Origin: an uncultured Campylobacter sp.
GTDB lineage: Bacteria; Campylobacterota; Campylobacteria; Campylobacterales; Campylobacteraceae
DNA: 8,800 bases
Reading direction: 5' to 3'
Assembly: GCA_949294425.1 (NCBI GenBank)
Contig: CASFHJ010000177.1
Coordinates: 1 to 8,800 of the forward strand
Shown: one piece after another, positions 1-5,320 of the stretch
How positions within the stretch are numbered: position 1 is the stretch's first letter
Layout of the letters: each line of letters begins with the position of its first letter
Notes under the pieces: model-generated
Database searches by the model: none
Seen by the model: the letters and a program-made list of their open reading frames with translations, nothing else
What the model was told of the DNA's origin: nothing
Made by a program: the position numbers and the translations under genes

Positions 1-141
1 ATGTATTATAAGGGCTATGACGCAGATATATTGGATTATTGATCCTAAGATATTATCCGTAAAAAAATACGCATTTACAAGCAAAATCAAAGCACCTATT
101 ATATGAATAAAACGCATTCTAATATATAATGATCTAATCAT
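1..141 (-). CDS. N-terminus of an unidentified inner-membrane protein (cut by left edge)
   Basis: An ATG at 141..139 opens a frame of 47 codons that stays open to the window edge, so only the N-terminus is seen. A Shine-Dalgarno (AAGGAG at 152..147) sits 5 to 6 nt before the start, and a -10 box lies upstream. The peptide begins with an Arg-rich stretch (R3, R8, R10), then a hydrophobic segment at residues 11-27 (FIHIIGALILLVNAYFF), a short polar turn (TDN) and a second hydrophobic segment at 31-47. This looks like a two-pass membrane hairpin with a cytoplasmic N-terminus by the positive-inside rule. It gives me a faint impression of the membrane anchor of some epsilonproteobacterial chemoreceptors, but nothing diagnostic is inside the window, so I assign no function. 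It has the same strand as the operon to its right but is separated by about 200 bp with a terminator, so it is probably its own transcription unit. Confidence 0.7.
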   Translation of the reverse strand, partial: MIRSLYIRMRFIHIIGALILLVNAYFFTDNILGSIIQYICVIALIIH

Positions 142-169
142 TATTGCTCCTTTTATGTATTTTTTCGGT

Positions 170-175
170 ATTTTA
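170..175 (-). promoter_or_regulatory. Putative sigma70 -10 box for the left-edge membrane protein gene
   Basis: On the minus strand the sequence GTTAAAAT (177..170) fits the Campylobacter extended -10 pattern gnTAnaAT exactly, and a T-rich run lies just upstream. The expected start of transcription is near 163, giving a leader of about 20 nt with the AAGGAG ribosome site at 152..147. No -35 hexamer is evident, which is usual for this genus. The assignment is by pattern and position only. Confidence 0.5.
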
Positions 176-253
176 ACAAAAAAAACAAAGTCTAGGTATA
201 AAGTAAGTAAAATACTTGTCGATATATGGATTGAATCTTTTCAAAATATTGCT

Positions 254-285
254 AAAAGCCCAGCTTAAAAAGCCGGGCTTTTTTT
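254..285 (+). terminator. GC-rich hairpin terminator, stronger on the plus strand
   Basis: An arm AAAAGCCC (254-261), an A/C mismatch, a GC pair of bases, a 7-nt loop TTAAAAA (265-271) and the complementary arm ending GGGCTTTT form a strong stem. On the plus strand it is followed by an uninterrupted run of seven T (279-285). Read on the minus strand the same stem ends in only four T, which are part of the stem, so it can act both ways but has the better U-tract for plus-strand transcripts. All neighbouring genes are on the minus strand. It would stop read-through from the hydrolase gene into the left-edge gene. It may also end an unannotated plus-strand RNA. Confidence 0.8.
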
Positions 286-325
286 CTAAGAACTAGCTAG
301 TAAAATATCAAATCTTTTAACATAT

Positions 326-356
326 AAAAAAGCCTTTAAATTTATAAGTTTTAAAG
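326..356 (-). terminator. Weak AT-rich hairpin with T-run after the cysteine hydrolase gene
   Basis: On the minus strand CTTTAAA (356..350) and TTTAAAG (340..334) form a 7-bp stem with a 9-nt loop. After GC comes a run of six T (331..326). The stop codon of the hydrolase gene lies inside the stem. With only one G-C pair, the structure is marginal as a terminator. It may work together with the stronger hairpin at 254-285. Confidence 0.35.
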
Positions 357-866
357 TAGTATTTCCACTCCATAAGCCTTTAAAATCTTAAAAGCCGCTT
401 TTTCAAGATCCTCATCAAATGAAGCACTTGCCTTGCTATGTAAGATAATCTTTGAATTTAAAGCGGCATTAAAGGCTAGTATGATATTAGAAAAAACGCA
501 TATATGAGATACAAGACCGCAAAATTCTATCTGCTCATAGTCTTGTTCTTTTATAAAATTTGCAAGATCTAAAGAGCCAAAGGATTCTTTTTTAAATATT
601 TTTCTAGCCCTTTGAAGATAGGGACTAAAGTCGTCTGGCATCTTATGTCCTAAGCTTTGATCTTGGCAATGAAGCACAGGGATATTCTTGCCCTCTCTAG
701 TCTGCAGATAATTTTGATAATGTGTATCAAAAGTGAAAAGTAAATCACCATCAAAACTTTTAAGAAGTTCTAGTATATTTTCTTTTATCAAAGGAGCTTT
801 TTCAAAGCCTAAAGAACCATCTATAAAGTCATTTTGATAATCAACTACAACTAAAGCCCTTTTCAT
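351..866 (-). CDS. Nicotinamidase/isochorismatase-like cysteine hydrolase
   Basis: This 171-aa protein fits the single-domain isochorismatase-like cysteine hydrolase fold. Visible motifs are VDYQNDF with the catalytic Asp at D9, FDTH with the likely metal ligands D47 and H49, PVLHC with H66, FKKESFGS with the probable catalytic Lys at K93, and GLVSHICV with the nucleophile C123. The cis-peptide region before Cys is V119-S120. These features resemble the PncA branch (nicotinamide to nicotinate plus ammonia, NAD salvage) more than true isochorismatases. The HxxxxxH cluster of classical PncA around the metal is not fully evident, so the substrate is uncertain. It is cytoplasmic, with no signal peptide. 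An excellent Shine-Dalgarno (AAAAGGAGG at 879..871) precedes the ATG. It follows the ttcA-like gene by 43 nt and appears to be the last gene of the run, with two hairpins downstream. Confidence 0.88.
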   Translation of the reverse strand: MKRALVVVDYQNDFIDGSLGFEKAPLIKENILELLKSFDGDLLFTFDTHYQNYLQTREGKNIPVLHCQDQSLGHKMPDDFSPYLQRARKIFKKESFGSLDLANFIKEQDYEQIEFCGLVSHICVFSNIILAFNAALNSKIILHSKASASFDEDLEKAAFKILKAYGVEILL

Positions 867-909
867 TTATCCTCCTTTTATAAATAAAACTAAATGCAAG
901 ATATAGAGA

Positions 910-1662
910 TTAAACCGCCTTAAAAAAGCTATCGCTATGAAGATTTTCAAAGGCTGATTTTAAAGAGGTAAAAAGTTTTGGATTATCCTTTTCTAAACTT
1001 GCCAAAAGTTCTTTTGCCTCCTGTCTTGCATGGGGAAATTTCACATTTCTTTCGCTTAACTTCATACCGGGACAAAATTCATTGCCAATAACCTCAAGTT
1101 CATTTATAGTCGCATTATCTCTTAGCTGCCTTTCACGCACAAAGATAAGTGGTCTTATGACAACAACCCCTCTTTTGCTAGTATAAATGGGAGCTAGAGT
1201 CCTTAAAGCACCATTATGGATAAAATTCATAAAAAAACTCTCGGCTGCATCGTCTAGATGGTGTGCTATGGCTAGTTTATTAAAGCCGTTTTCAAGAGCA
1301 TAGCTATATAAAGCACCCCTTCTCATACGGGAAAAATAACTACAAAAACTAGAATTTTTTCTTATAGTATCTTCTGAAATTTCATAGATATTTGAATTTA
1401 TAACCTCATGATCTATGCCATGATCCTTGCAGTGTGAATGAAGCTTTGAGTAATCCTCTCCCATACCATAGCTAAGAGTAACTGCTTTTAGCTCAAAGCT
1501 AAAAGGTGCATGTTTTTGCATACGCTTTAAAAGATGAGCCAAAGCTAAAGAATCCTTACCTCCACTAAGTCCTAAAAGAACCTTGTCTTTATCTTTTATA
1601 AGAGAATATTTTGCATTTGCCTGTGCTACTTGTCTTATAAGTCTTTTGCTAAGTTTTATCAT
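910..1662 (-). CDS. ttcA: TtcA-family tRNA 2-thiocytidine-type PP-loop ATPase
   Basis: This 250-aa PP-loop ATPase belongs to the TtcA/TilS superfamily. SGGKDS (residues 33-38) is the ATP-pyrophosphatase loop, HHLDD (134-138) the second family motif, and RMRRG (112-116) the stretch after the cysteine motif. The family adenylates a tRNA base (C32 for TtcA) before sulfur transfer. TtcA proper uses a [4Fe-4S] cluster held by three cysteines, in a CxxC plus one downstream Cys. Here the first is C107 and the downstream one C197 (EFCPGM), but the second CxxC position is Phe (CSYF, F110). Cluster binding or the substrate may therefore differ. The start ATG overlaps the mtnN stop as ATGA (1662..1659) with no strong Shine-Dalgarno, so translation is probably coupled. 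The family assignment is firm. The exact tRNA target is inferred. Confidence 0.85.
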   Translation of the reverse strand: MIKLSKRLIRQVAQANAKYSLIKDKDKVLLGLSGGKDSLALAHLLKRMQKHAPFSFELKAVTLSYGMGEDYSKLHSHCKDHGIDHEVINSNIYEISEDTIRKNSSFCSYFSRMRRGALYSYALENGFNKLAIAHHLDDAAESFFMNFIHNGALRTLAPIYTSKRGVVVIRPLIFVRERQLRDNATINELEVIGNEFCPGMKLSERNVKFPHARQEAKELLASLEKDNPKLFTSLKSAFENLHSDSFFKAV

Positions 1663-2345
1663 AATTTATCACACATCTTTAAAACAAAATTTGCCGATCT
1701 CTTTGCAGAGCTTGACAAAAACTCATCAAAGTCAAATTCAGCCTTTTCTCCAGCCTTATCGCTAATAGCTCTTAGCACAAAACAAGGCACAGCTAAAGCA
1801 TTGCAAACCAAAGCCACAGAGGCTCCTTCCATCTCGCAGGCAGCAGCATCAAAGCAATCTCTTATCTTGGCTTTTTTTGCCTCATCACAAACAAATTCAT
1901 CTCCTGTTGCTATAATACCATCTAAAAGCTTTACACCAATCTTATTTGCAACCTCTAAGGCTATGGAATTTAATTTCTCATCAGTTTCACTAAAAATTTC
2001 ATTACCCGGAACAAAGCCCAAAGGATGTCCAAAGGCTGTGATGTCTAAGTCGTATTGCACCAGCCTTGTAGCAAAGATCAAATCCCCTATATCTAAGCCT
2101 TGCTTTAATGCTCCAGCAACACCTGTAAAAAGCAAGATCTCAGCCTTAAATTTTTCTATCAAAATGGTAGCACTTAAGGTAGAATTTACCTTCCCTATCT
2201 TTGAGTAGGCTATGATAAGCTCATGGTTTTTGTATTTAGCAAGATAGTAGGTATTCTTTGCATACTCTACCTTTTCATAATCTCCTAAAATCTCTAATAA
2301 GGGGCTTATTTCTTCTTGCATAGCACCTAGTATAGCTATCTTCAT
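1659..2345 (-). CDS. mtnN: 5'-methylthioadenosine/S-adenosylhomocysteine nucleosidase
   Basis: This 228-aa protein, of normal length for the family, cleaves adenine from MTA, SAH and 5'-deoxyadenosine. In Campylobacter and Helicobacter the same enzyme is known to process 6-amino-6-deoxyfutalosine in the alternative menaquinone pathway. The N-terminus MKIAILGAMQEEI carries the catalytic base E12. FTGVAGAL (73-80) is the phosphorylase-type glycine motif, EMEG (171-174) with M172 and E173 binds the ribose, and SDKAG (195-199) carries the catalytic acid D196. Together these identify MTAN/Pfs. It is cytoplasmic. The gene overlaps the fabD stop as ATGA (2345..2342), has an AAAGG ribosome site within the fabD end about 7 nt before the ATG, and overlaps the ttcA start in the same way, so the three genes are probably translated as a coupled set. 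By recycling SAH it supports methylation and AI-2 precursor formation. Confidence 0.96.
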   Translation of the reverse strand: MKIAILGAMQEEISPLLEILGDYEKVEYAKNTYYLAKYKNHELIIAYSKIGKVNSTLSATILIEKFKAEILLFTGVAGALKQGLDIGDLIFATRLVQYDLDITAFGHPLGFVPGNEIFSETDEKLNSIALEVANKIGVKLLDGIIATGDEFVCDEAKKAKIRDCFDAAACEMEGASVALVCNALAVPCFVLRAISDKAGEKAEFDFDEFLSSSAKRSANFVLKMCDKL

Positions 2346-3265
2346 TTATATACCTTTAAAAAATCATCTATATCACTCATCTTAGTAAGAGAATAAGTTT
2401 CTTTTTGACTTATTTTTTTATTTAAACCCTTTAATATAGAGGCTCCAAATTCTACAAAAATATCGGCTTCTTTTTCCACAGAGGCTATACTTTGTTTATA
2501 TAAAACAGGTTTTACAAGCTGCTCTTTTAAAAGAGATAGTGCCTCTTTTTTACTCTTATAAGGCTTTGCACTTACATTTGAAATAACTGGCTTAAAATCC
2601 TCTTTCAAAACAAGGTCAAGCTCTTTGCTTAGTTTTAATGAAGCCTCCTCTAAAAGAGGACAATGCGAGGCTACGTTCATATTTAAAAGCATGGTTCTTT
2701 TTGCACCAGCTTCCTTAAAAATAGGCTCATACTCTTTCAAATCAGAGCTTAAACCAGCAAGAACTATCTGTGCCTCGCAGTTATAATTTGCAGCATAAAT
2801 TTTCTTAGCTTCAGCTTGAGCCTTTTTGCAAAGCTCTTCTACAATTTCATCTTTTAAGCCAAGAACAACCATCATGGAAGCTTGCACCTTAGAGCAGTCA
2901 TCTTGCATAAATTTGCCCCTTTGATTAACAAGCTTTAAGACCTCTTTAAAATCCAAAGCACCCTGCACGGCAAGAGCTGAAAACTCTCCTAAAGAATGTC
3001 CTATGGCATACTCAAATTCAAGCCCATCAAGGTTTTCTTTAAGAGCTAAAAAAGCCATAAGTGAGTTTAAAACTATAGCTGGTTGGGTAAATTCGCTCTT
3101 ATTTAAATCCTCATTTTCCTCAAAAAGCAAGTGCTTAAAATTTATCTTACAAAAATCACTAGCAGAGTCTAAAAACTCCTTTGCACTCTTTGAATTTTCA
3201 TAAAAATCCTTACCCATACCAAGGCTTTGTGAGCCTTGTCCAGCAAACAAAGATATAAGTTTCAT
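2342..3265 (-). CDS. fabD: Malonyl-CoA:ACP transacylase
   Basis: This 307-aa enzyme loads malonyl groups onto acyl carrier protein, the committed step supplying type II fatty acid synthesis in the cytoplasm. Motifs in order are FAGQGSQ (7-13), the nucleophile motif GHSLGE (89-94, Ser91), QRG with the malonate-binding R116, SHCP with catalytic H201, and Q249 in EQLVKP. Length and spacing match the family. I place the start at the ATG 3265..3263. The frame is open 28 codons further upstream, but that extension is the slyD tail read in another frame (many Trp and Arg), and GQGSQ normally lies within the first 15 residues. The slyD stop and this start share a base (TAATG). No Shine-Dalgarno is obvious in the Gly/Cys/His codons before the start, so translation is probably coupled to slyD. 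It sits away from other fab genes. Confidence 0.96.
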   Translation of the reverse strand: MKLISLFAGQGSQSLGMGKDFYENSKSAKEFLDSASDFCKINFKHLLFEENEDLNKSEFTQPAIVLNSLMAFLALKENLDGLEFEYAIGHSLGEFSALAVQGALDFKEVLKLVNQRGKFMQDDCSKVQASMMVVLGLKDEIVEELCKKAQAEAKKIYAANYNCEAQIVLAGLSSDLKEYEPIFKEAGAKRTMLLNMNVASHCPLLEEASLKLSKELDLVLKEDFKPVISNVSAKPYKSKKEALSLLKEQLVKPVLYKQSIASVEKEADIFVEFGASILKGLNKKISQKETYSLTKMSDIDDFLKVYK

Positions 3266-3822
3266 TAGTGGCAACCACAACCGCCATGGGAATGTCCACC
3301 GCAGCCACAGCCACCATGAGAATGCCCTGCATGTGAACCGCAACCACAAGAATGAGAACCAGCTACTATACCTGTTAGAATTTCATCTTCACTAGCTGCA
3401 CGGGATTCTAGTATATTTAAAGAAAAAAGTAGGTCCCTACCTGCATAAGCATGGTTATAATCAACAGTTACACTATCATCTTTTATGTCTTTAACTATAA
3501 CTCTAACCGTTTCACCCTCATCACTTTCACCAAAAAGTTCCATACCAAGCTTAAGTTCTATACCGGCAAATTGTTCTCTTGGCAAAGTTTGCACAGCTGA
3601 CTCATCATACTCTCCAAGAGCATTTTCTTTTTTTATGATAACATCTGCATTGCAAGGGCTTTCAAGCTTGTAAATTTCTTCTTCTAAGCTTTCTAAAACC
3701 TGTCCTTTTCCTAATATAAAAGATATAGGCTGTCCGTAAAGATTAGACTCTAAAACCTCATTAGTATTTGCATCCTTTAACTCATAAAACATAGAAACTA
3801 CGCTGTTTTTTTCTATAGCCAT
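3265..3822 (-). CDS. slyD: SlyD-type FKBP peptidyl-prolyl isomerase with metal-binding tail
   Basis: This 185-aa FKBP-family prolyl isomerase and chaperone has the SlyD layout. The FKBP strands (residues 1-67, including ISFILGKGQVLESLEE) are followed by the inserted-in-flap chaperone domain (about 70-120), the return strand VDYNHAYAGRDLLFSLNI (120-137), and a Gly/His/Cys-rich tail from 155 to 185. The tail carries 7 His and 6 Cys in 29 residues and contains the module GHSHGGCGC twice (166-174 and 176-184). In E. coli such a tail binds nickel and helps hydrogenase maturation. In Campylobacter a role in nickel supply to hydrogenase is an inference. It is cytoplasmic. A strong ribosome site AAGGAGGA (3834..3827) precedes the ATG. 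It lies 23 nt after cpoB and shares one base with fabD. Confidence 0.95.
   Translation of the reverse strand: MAIEKNSVVSMFYELKDANTNEVLESNLYGQPISFILGKGQVLESLEEEIYKLESPCNADVIIKKENALGEYDESAVQTLPREQFAGIELKLGMELFGESDEGETVRVIVKDIKDDSVTVDYNHAYAGRDLLFSLNILESRAASEDEILTGIVAGSHSCGCGSHAGHSHGGCGCGGHSHGGCGCH
3271..3327 (-). repeat. 27-bp direct repeat pair in the slyD metal-binding tail
   Basis: Two 27-bp units, 3301-3327 and 3271-3297, are separated by 3 bp (a 30-bp period). Each encodes GHSHGGCGC. They match at 22 of 27 bases, and all five differences fall at third codon positions and are silent. The peptide repeat is therefore exact while the DNA has drifted. Confidence 0.85.
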
Positions 3823-3845
3823 TGTATCCTCCTTAAAAATTTAAT

Positions 3846-4706
3846 TTATTTTCTATTAGGTGCAGCCTTTGCTTCTTTGCTCTTTGGATAATTTGTCTTT
3901 AAAGCTTTGTAAAAGGCATTTGCACTCTTGGTATCACCCACCTTATCAAGACTTATAGCCGTGTGGTAAAGTAAGGTTGGCATATAATCAGCCTTTGAAT
4001 AAAGTGATGTTGATTTCTTATAGTAATCTATGGCGTTTGCATATCTTTTTTGTTTGTATTCTATCTCACCTAAATAAAAATTAGACCTAGCTGGTTTATA
4101 GTTTTGACTAAGTAGGTGTTGAAATTTTACTTTGGCTTGCTCTAGGGTATTTTTATTTTTAAATTCTTTTAAGGCTAAATCTAATATATCATTATTATCT
4201 TTTTTCTTCCAGCTCTCTTCTTCTTTTATATCTGTTTTTACTATCTTATCTTCTTTCAAAGAAAGACTTGAATTTGAGTCCAAATTAGAACCTGCAGATA
4301 AAATTTTTGAAAGCTCTTCTAATGCTTTTTTTATCTCTTTAGTATTTTCTTCTTGTATCTTTCTACTTTCTTTAACGTATGCTCTCAAAGAGGAAAGCTC
4401 TTTGCTTAAATTTTGTTCTTTATCCTCTAAAGAATTTAGTCTTGAATTAGACTTGCTATACTGGGAATTTATACCTTCTAAGGTGCTTTGTAAGCCTTCT
4501 AATCTTTGATTTATAATGTCTAAATTTGAGGAATTTTGCATATAATTATTTTGTAAGTTATCTAATTTATTTTTTAGAATTTGCTCATTTTGGGTCAAAC
4601 CATAAGCAGAATTGTTATTTATATTGCCAGCGTCAAAGGCTGATTTTTCCGCACTTAAAAAAATAGTGGTTCCTAAGATAGAAACCACCAATAATATTTT
4701 TCTCAT
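3846..4706 (-). CDS. cpoB: CpoB/YbgF-like Tol-Pal periplasmic coiled-coil and repeat protein
   Basis: This 286-aa exported protein has a signal peptide at residues 1-19 (MRK, hydrophobic ILLVVSILGTTIFL, SA), with likely cleavage before E20. A long predicted coiled coil follows (about 40-136, rich in Leu, Asn, Ser, Glu and Lys), then a charged linker (150-172) and a C-terminal TPR-like region (173-280) with YLGEIEYKQKRYANAIDYYK and a second helical pair around 245-273. This trimer-forming coil plus TPR plan is that of YbgF/CpoB, which in E. coli binds TolA and links outer-membrane constriction to peptidoglycan synthesis. The place directly after pal supports this. The coil is longer than in E. 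coli. Only 9 nt separate it from the pal stop. No Shine-Dalgarno is visible, and an imperfect hairpin covers the junction, so coupling to pal is likely. Low sequence conservation makes the function an inference from plan and position. Confidence 0.85.
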   Translation of the reverse strand: MRKILLVVSILGTTIFLSAEKSAFDAGNINNNSAYGLTQNEQILKNKLDNLQNNYMQNSSNLDIINQRLEGLQSTLEGINSQYSKSNSRLNSLEDKEQNLSKELSSLRAYVKESRKIQEENTKEIKKALEELSKILSAGSNLDSNSSLSLKEDKIVKTDIKEEESWKKKDNNDILDLALKEFKNKNTLEQAKVKFQHLLSQNYKPARSNFYLGEIEYKQKRYANAIDYYKKSTSLYSKADYMPTLLYHTAISLDKVGDTKSANAFYKALKTNYPKSKEAKAAPNRK

Positions 4707-4707
4707 A

Positions 4708-4724
4708 GGTTAATATTATAAACC
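4708..4724 (-). promoter_or_regulatory. Imperfect hairpin at the pal stop / cpoB start junction
   Basis: On the minus strand a 17-nt stretch begins GGTT and ends AACC, pairing as GGTT/AACC, a T-T mismatch, then AT/AT around a 3-nt loop. It contains the pal stop codon and ends 2 nt before the cpoB ATG, where no Shine-Dalgarno is seen. Ribosomes terminating on pal would open it, so it could couple cpoB translation to pal. The stem is short and AT-rich, so this is only suggestive. Confidence 0.3.
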
Positions 4725-5210
4725 AACCTTGATTTCTGCACGTCTGTTTTGTGCATCACATTGTCCTCTATCTCCCGGAGATGTAGTACAAGCAGGTGCA
4801 GACTCACCTAGGCTTTTAACAGCTATTTGTTTTGAATCTAAACCAAGAGTAGTTAGGGCTCTTTTTACAGAATTTGCTCTTCTAAGACCTAGTGCTTGGT
4901 TATACTCATCGCTACCCCACTCATCGCAATGTCCTTCAATTGTGATCTTAGCAGAAGAAGCTTGTCCCTTAAGTAAATTAGCACCAGCATTTACAACAGA
5001 TTGCATTTCTGGTTTTATATCGTATCTGTCAAAATCAAAATAAATTTTACCCAAGCCACTTGATAAGCTGCCAAAAACATCACTACCGCCTGAAGCACCG
5101 CCTGTGCCGCTAGCACTTGAAGAGGATTCAACTGAAGTATTAGCTCTTGGGGCACAACCTGCAAGAAGCAATGCAGAAATCGCCGCTGAAACCAGAAGAA
5201 GTTTTTTCAT
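4716..5210 (-). CDS. pal: Peptidoglycan-associated lipoprotein Pal (Omp18 type)
   Basis: This 164-aa outer-membrane lipoprotein anchors the outer membrane to peptidoglycan and is moved by Tol. A lipoprotein signal peptide ends in the lipobox LLAGC, with lipidation at C19. A Ser/Gly-rich low-complexity tether (24-53) follows, then an OmpA-C-like domain (55-164). It carries IYFDFDRYDI (56-65) and GHCDEWGSDEYN (93-104), where D96 contacts diaminopimelate, then the helix with R110-R111 and the closing NRRAEIKV. Cys141 and Cys151 flank a short loop before NRRAE and could form a disulfide, as in several other proteobacterial Pal proteins. The homologue in C. jejuni is the immunogenic Omp18. The AAAGGAAAG ribosome site is at about -4. 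A promoter in the 110-bp gap upstream suggests it can be expressed apart from tolQRAB. Confidence 0.97.
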   Translation of the reverse strand: MKKLLLVSAAISALLLAGCAPRANTSVESSSSASGTGGASGGSDVFGSLSSGLGKIYFDFDRYDIKPEMQSVVNAGANLLKGQASSAKITIEGHCDEWGSDEYNQALGLRRANSVKRALTTLGLDSKQIAVKSLGESAPACTTSPGDRGQCDAQNRRAEIKVGL

Positions 5211-5244
5211 AACTTTCCTTTCAAAATTGAGATAAATTCTTTTA

Positions 5245-5250
5245 ATTCTA
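5245..5250 (-). promoter_or_regulatory. pal: Putative promoter -10 box for pal
   Basis: On the minus strand GATAGAAT (5252..5245) matches gnTAnaAT in full, with TAGAAT as the core. Upstream, T-runs recur about every 10 bases, typical of Campylobacter sigma70 promoters that lack a -35 hexamer. The predicted transcription start near 5238 leaves a leader of about 28 nt with the AAAGGAAAG ribosome site. This would give pal and cpoB extra transcription independent of the atp-tol message. Confidence 0.6.
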
Positions 5251-5273
5251 TCTAAAAATTCTAAAAATGCAAT

Positions 5274-5291
5274 AAAATTTTTAAAAATTTT
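5274..5291. repeat. Perfect 18-bp A/T-only palindrome in the tolB-pal gap
   Basis: Runs of 4, 5, 5 and 4 A or T alternate to give a perfect inverted repeat without any G or C. It lies about 30 bp after the tolB stop and about 25 bp upstream of the pal -10 box. It could be a weak hairpin ending tolB messages, or a curved A-tract element that helps the pal promoter. I cannot separate these from sequence alone. Confidence 0.45.
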
Positions 5292-5320
5292 TATAAGAAA
5301 AAAGTATGCAAAAAGAAAAA

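Noticed and set aside
292..301. 10-bp perfect palindrome ACTAGCTAGT
   Set aside because: It is short, single, and lacks a partner or a nearby promoter. It is likely by chance in an AT-rich gap.
142..350. Riboswitch, tRNA or CRISPR in the left intergenic stretch
   Set aside because: No cloverleaf, no repeat-spacer pattern and no riboswitch core was seen; only promoter-like boxes and hairpins are supported.
1583..2208. Two overlapping plus-strand open frames (60 and 192 codons)
   Set aside because: They lie antisense to mtnN and ttcA, have Ser/Lys/Ala-biased composition, no ribosome site and no recognisable motif.
3266..3349. 28-codon upstream extension of the fabD frame, beginning MWLRFTC
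   Set aside because: It is the slyD Gly/His/Cys tail read in another frame. The Trp/Arg-rich peptide has no place before GQGSQ, and an ATG at 3265 gives a normal FabD.
3003..3673. Plus-strand open frames of 66 and 62 codons
   Set aside because: They are antisense shadows of fabD and slyD without initiation signals.
4132..5043. Plus-strand open frames of 125 and 104 codons
   Set aside because: They are antisense to the cpoB coiled coil and to pal. Composition follows from the minus-strand genes and no start signal is seen.
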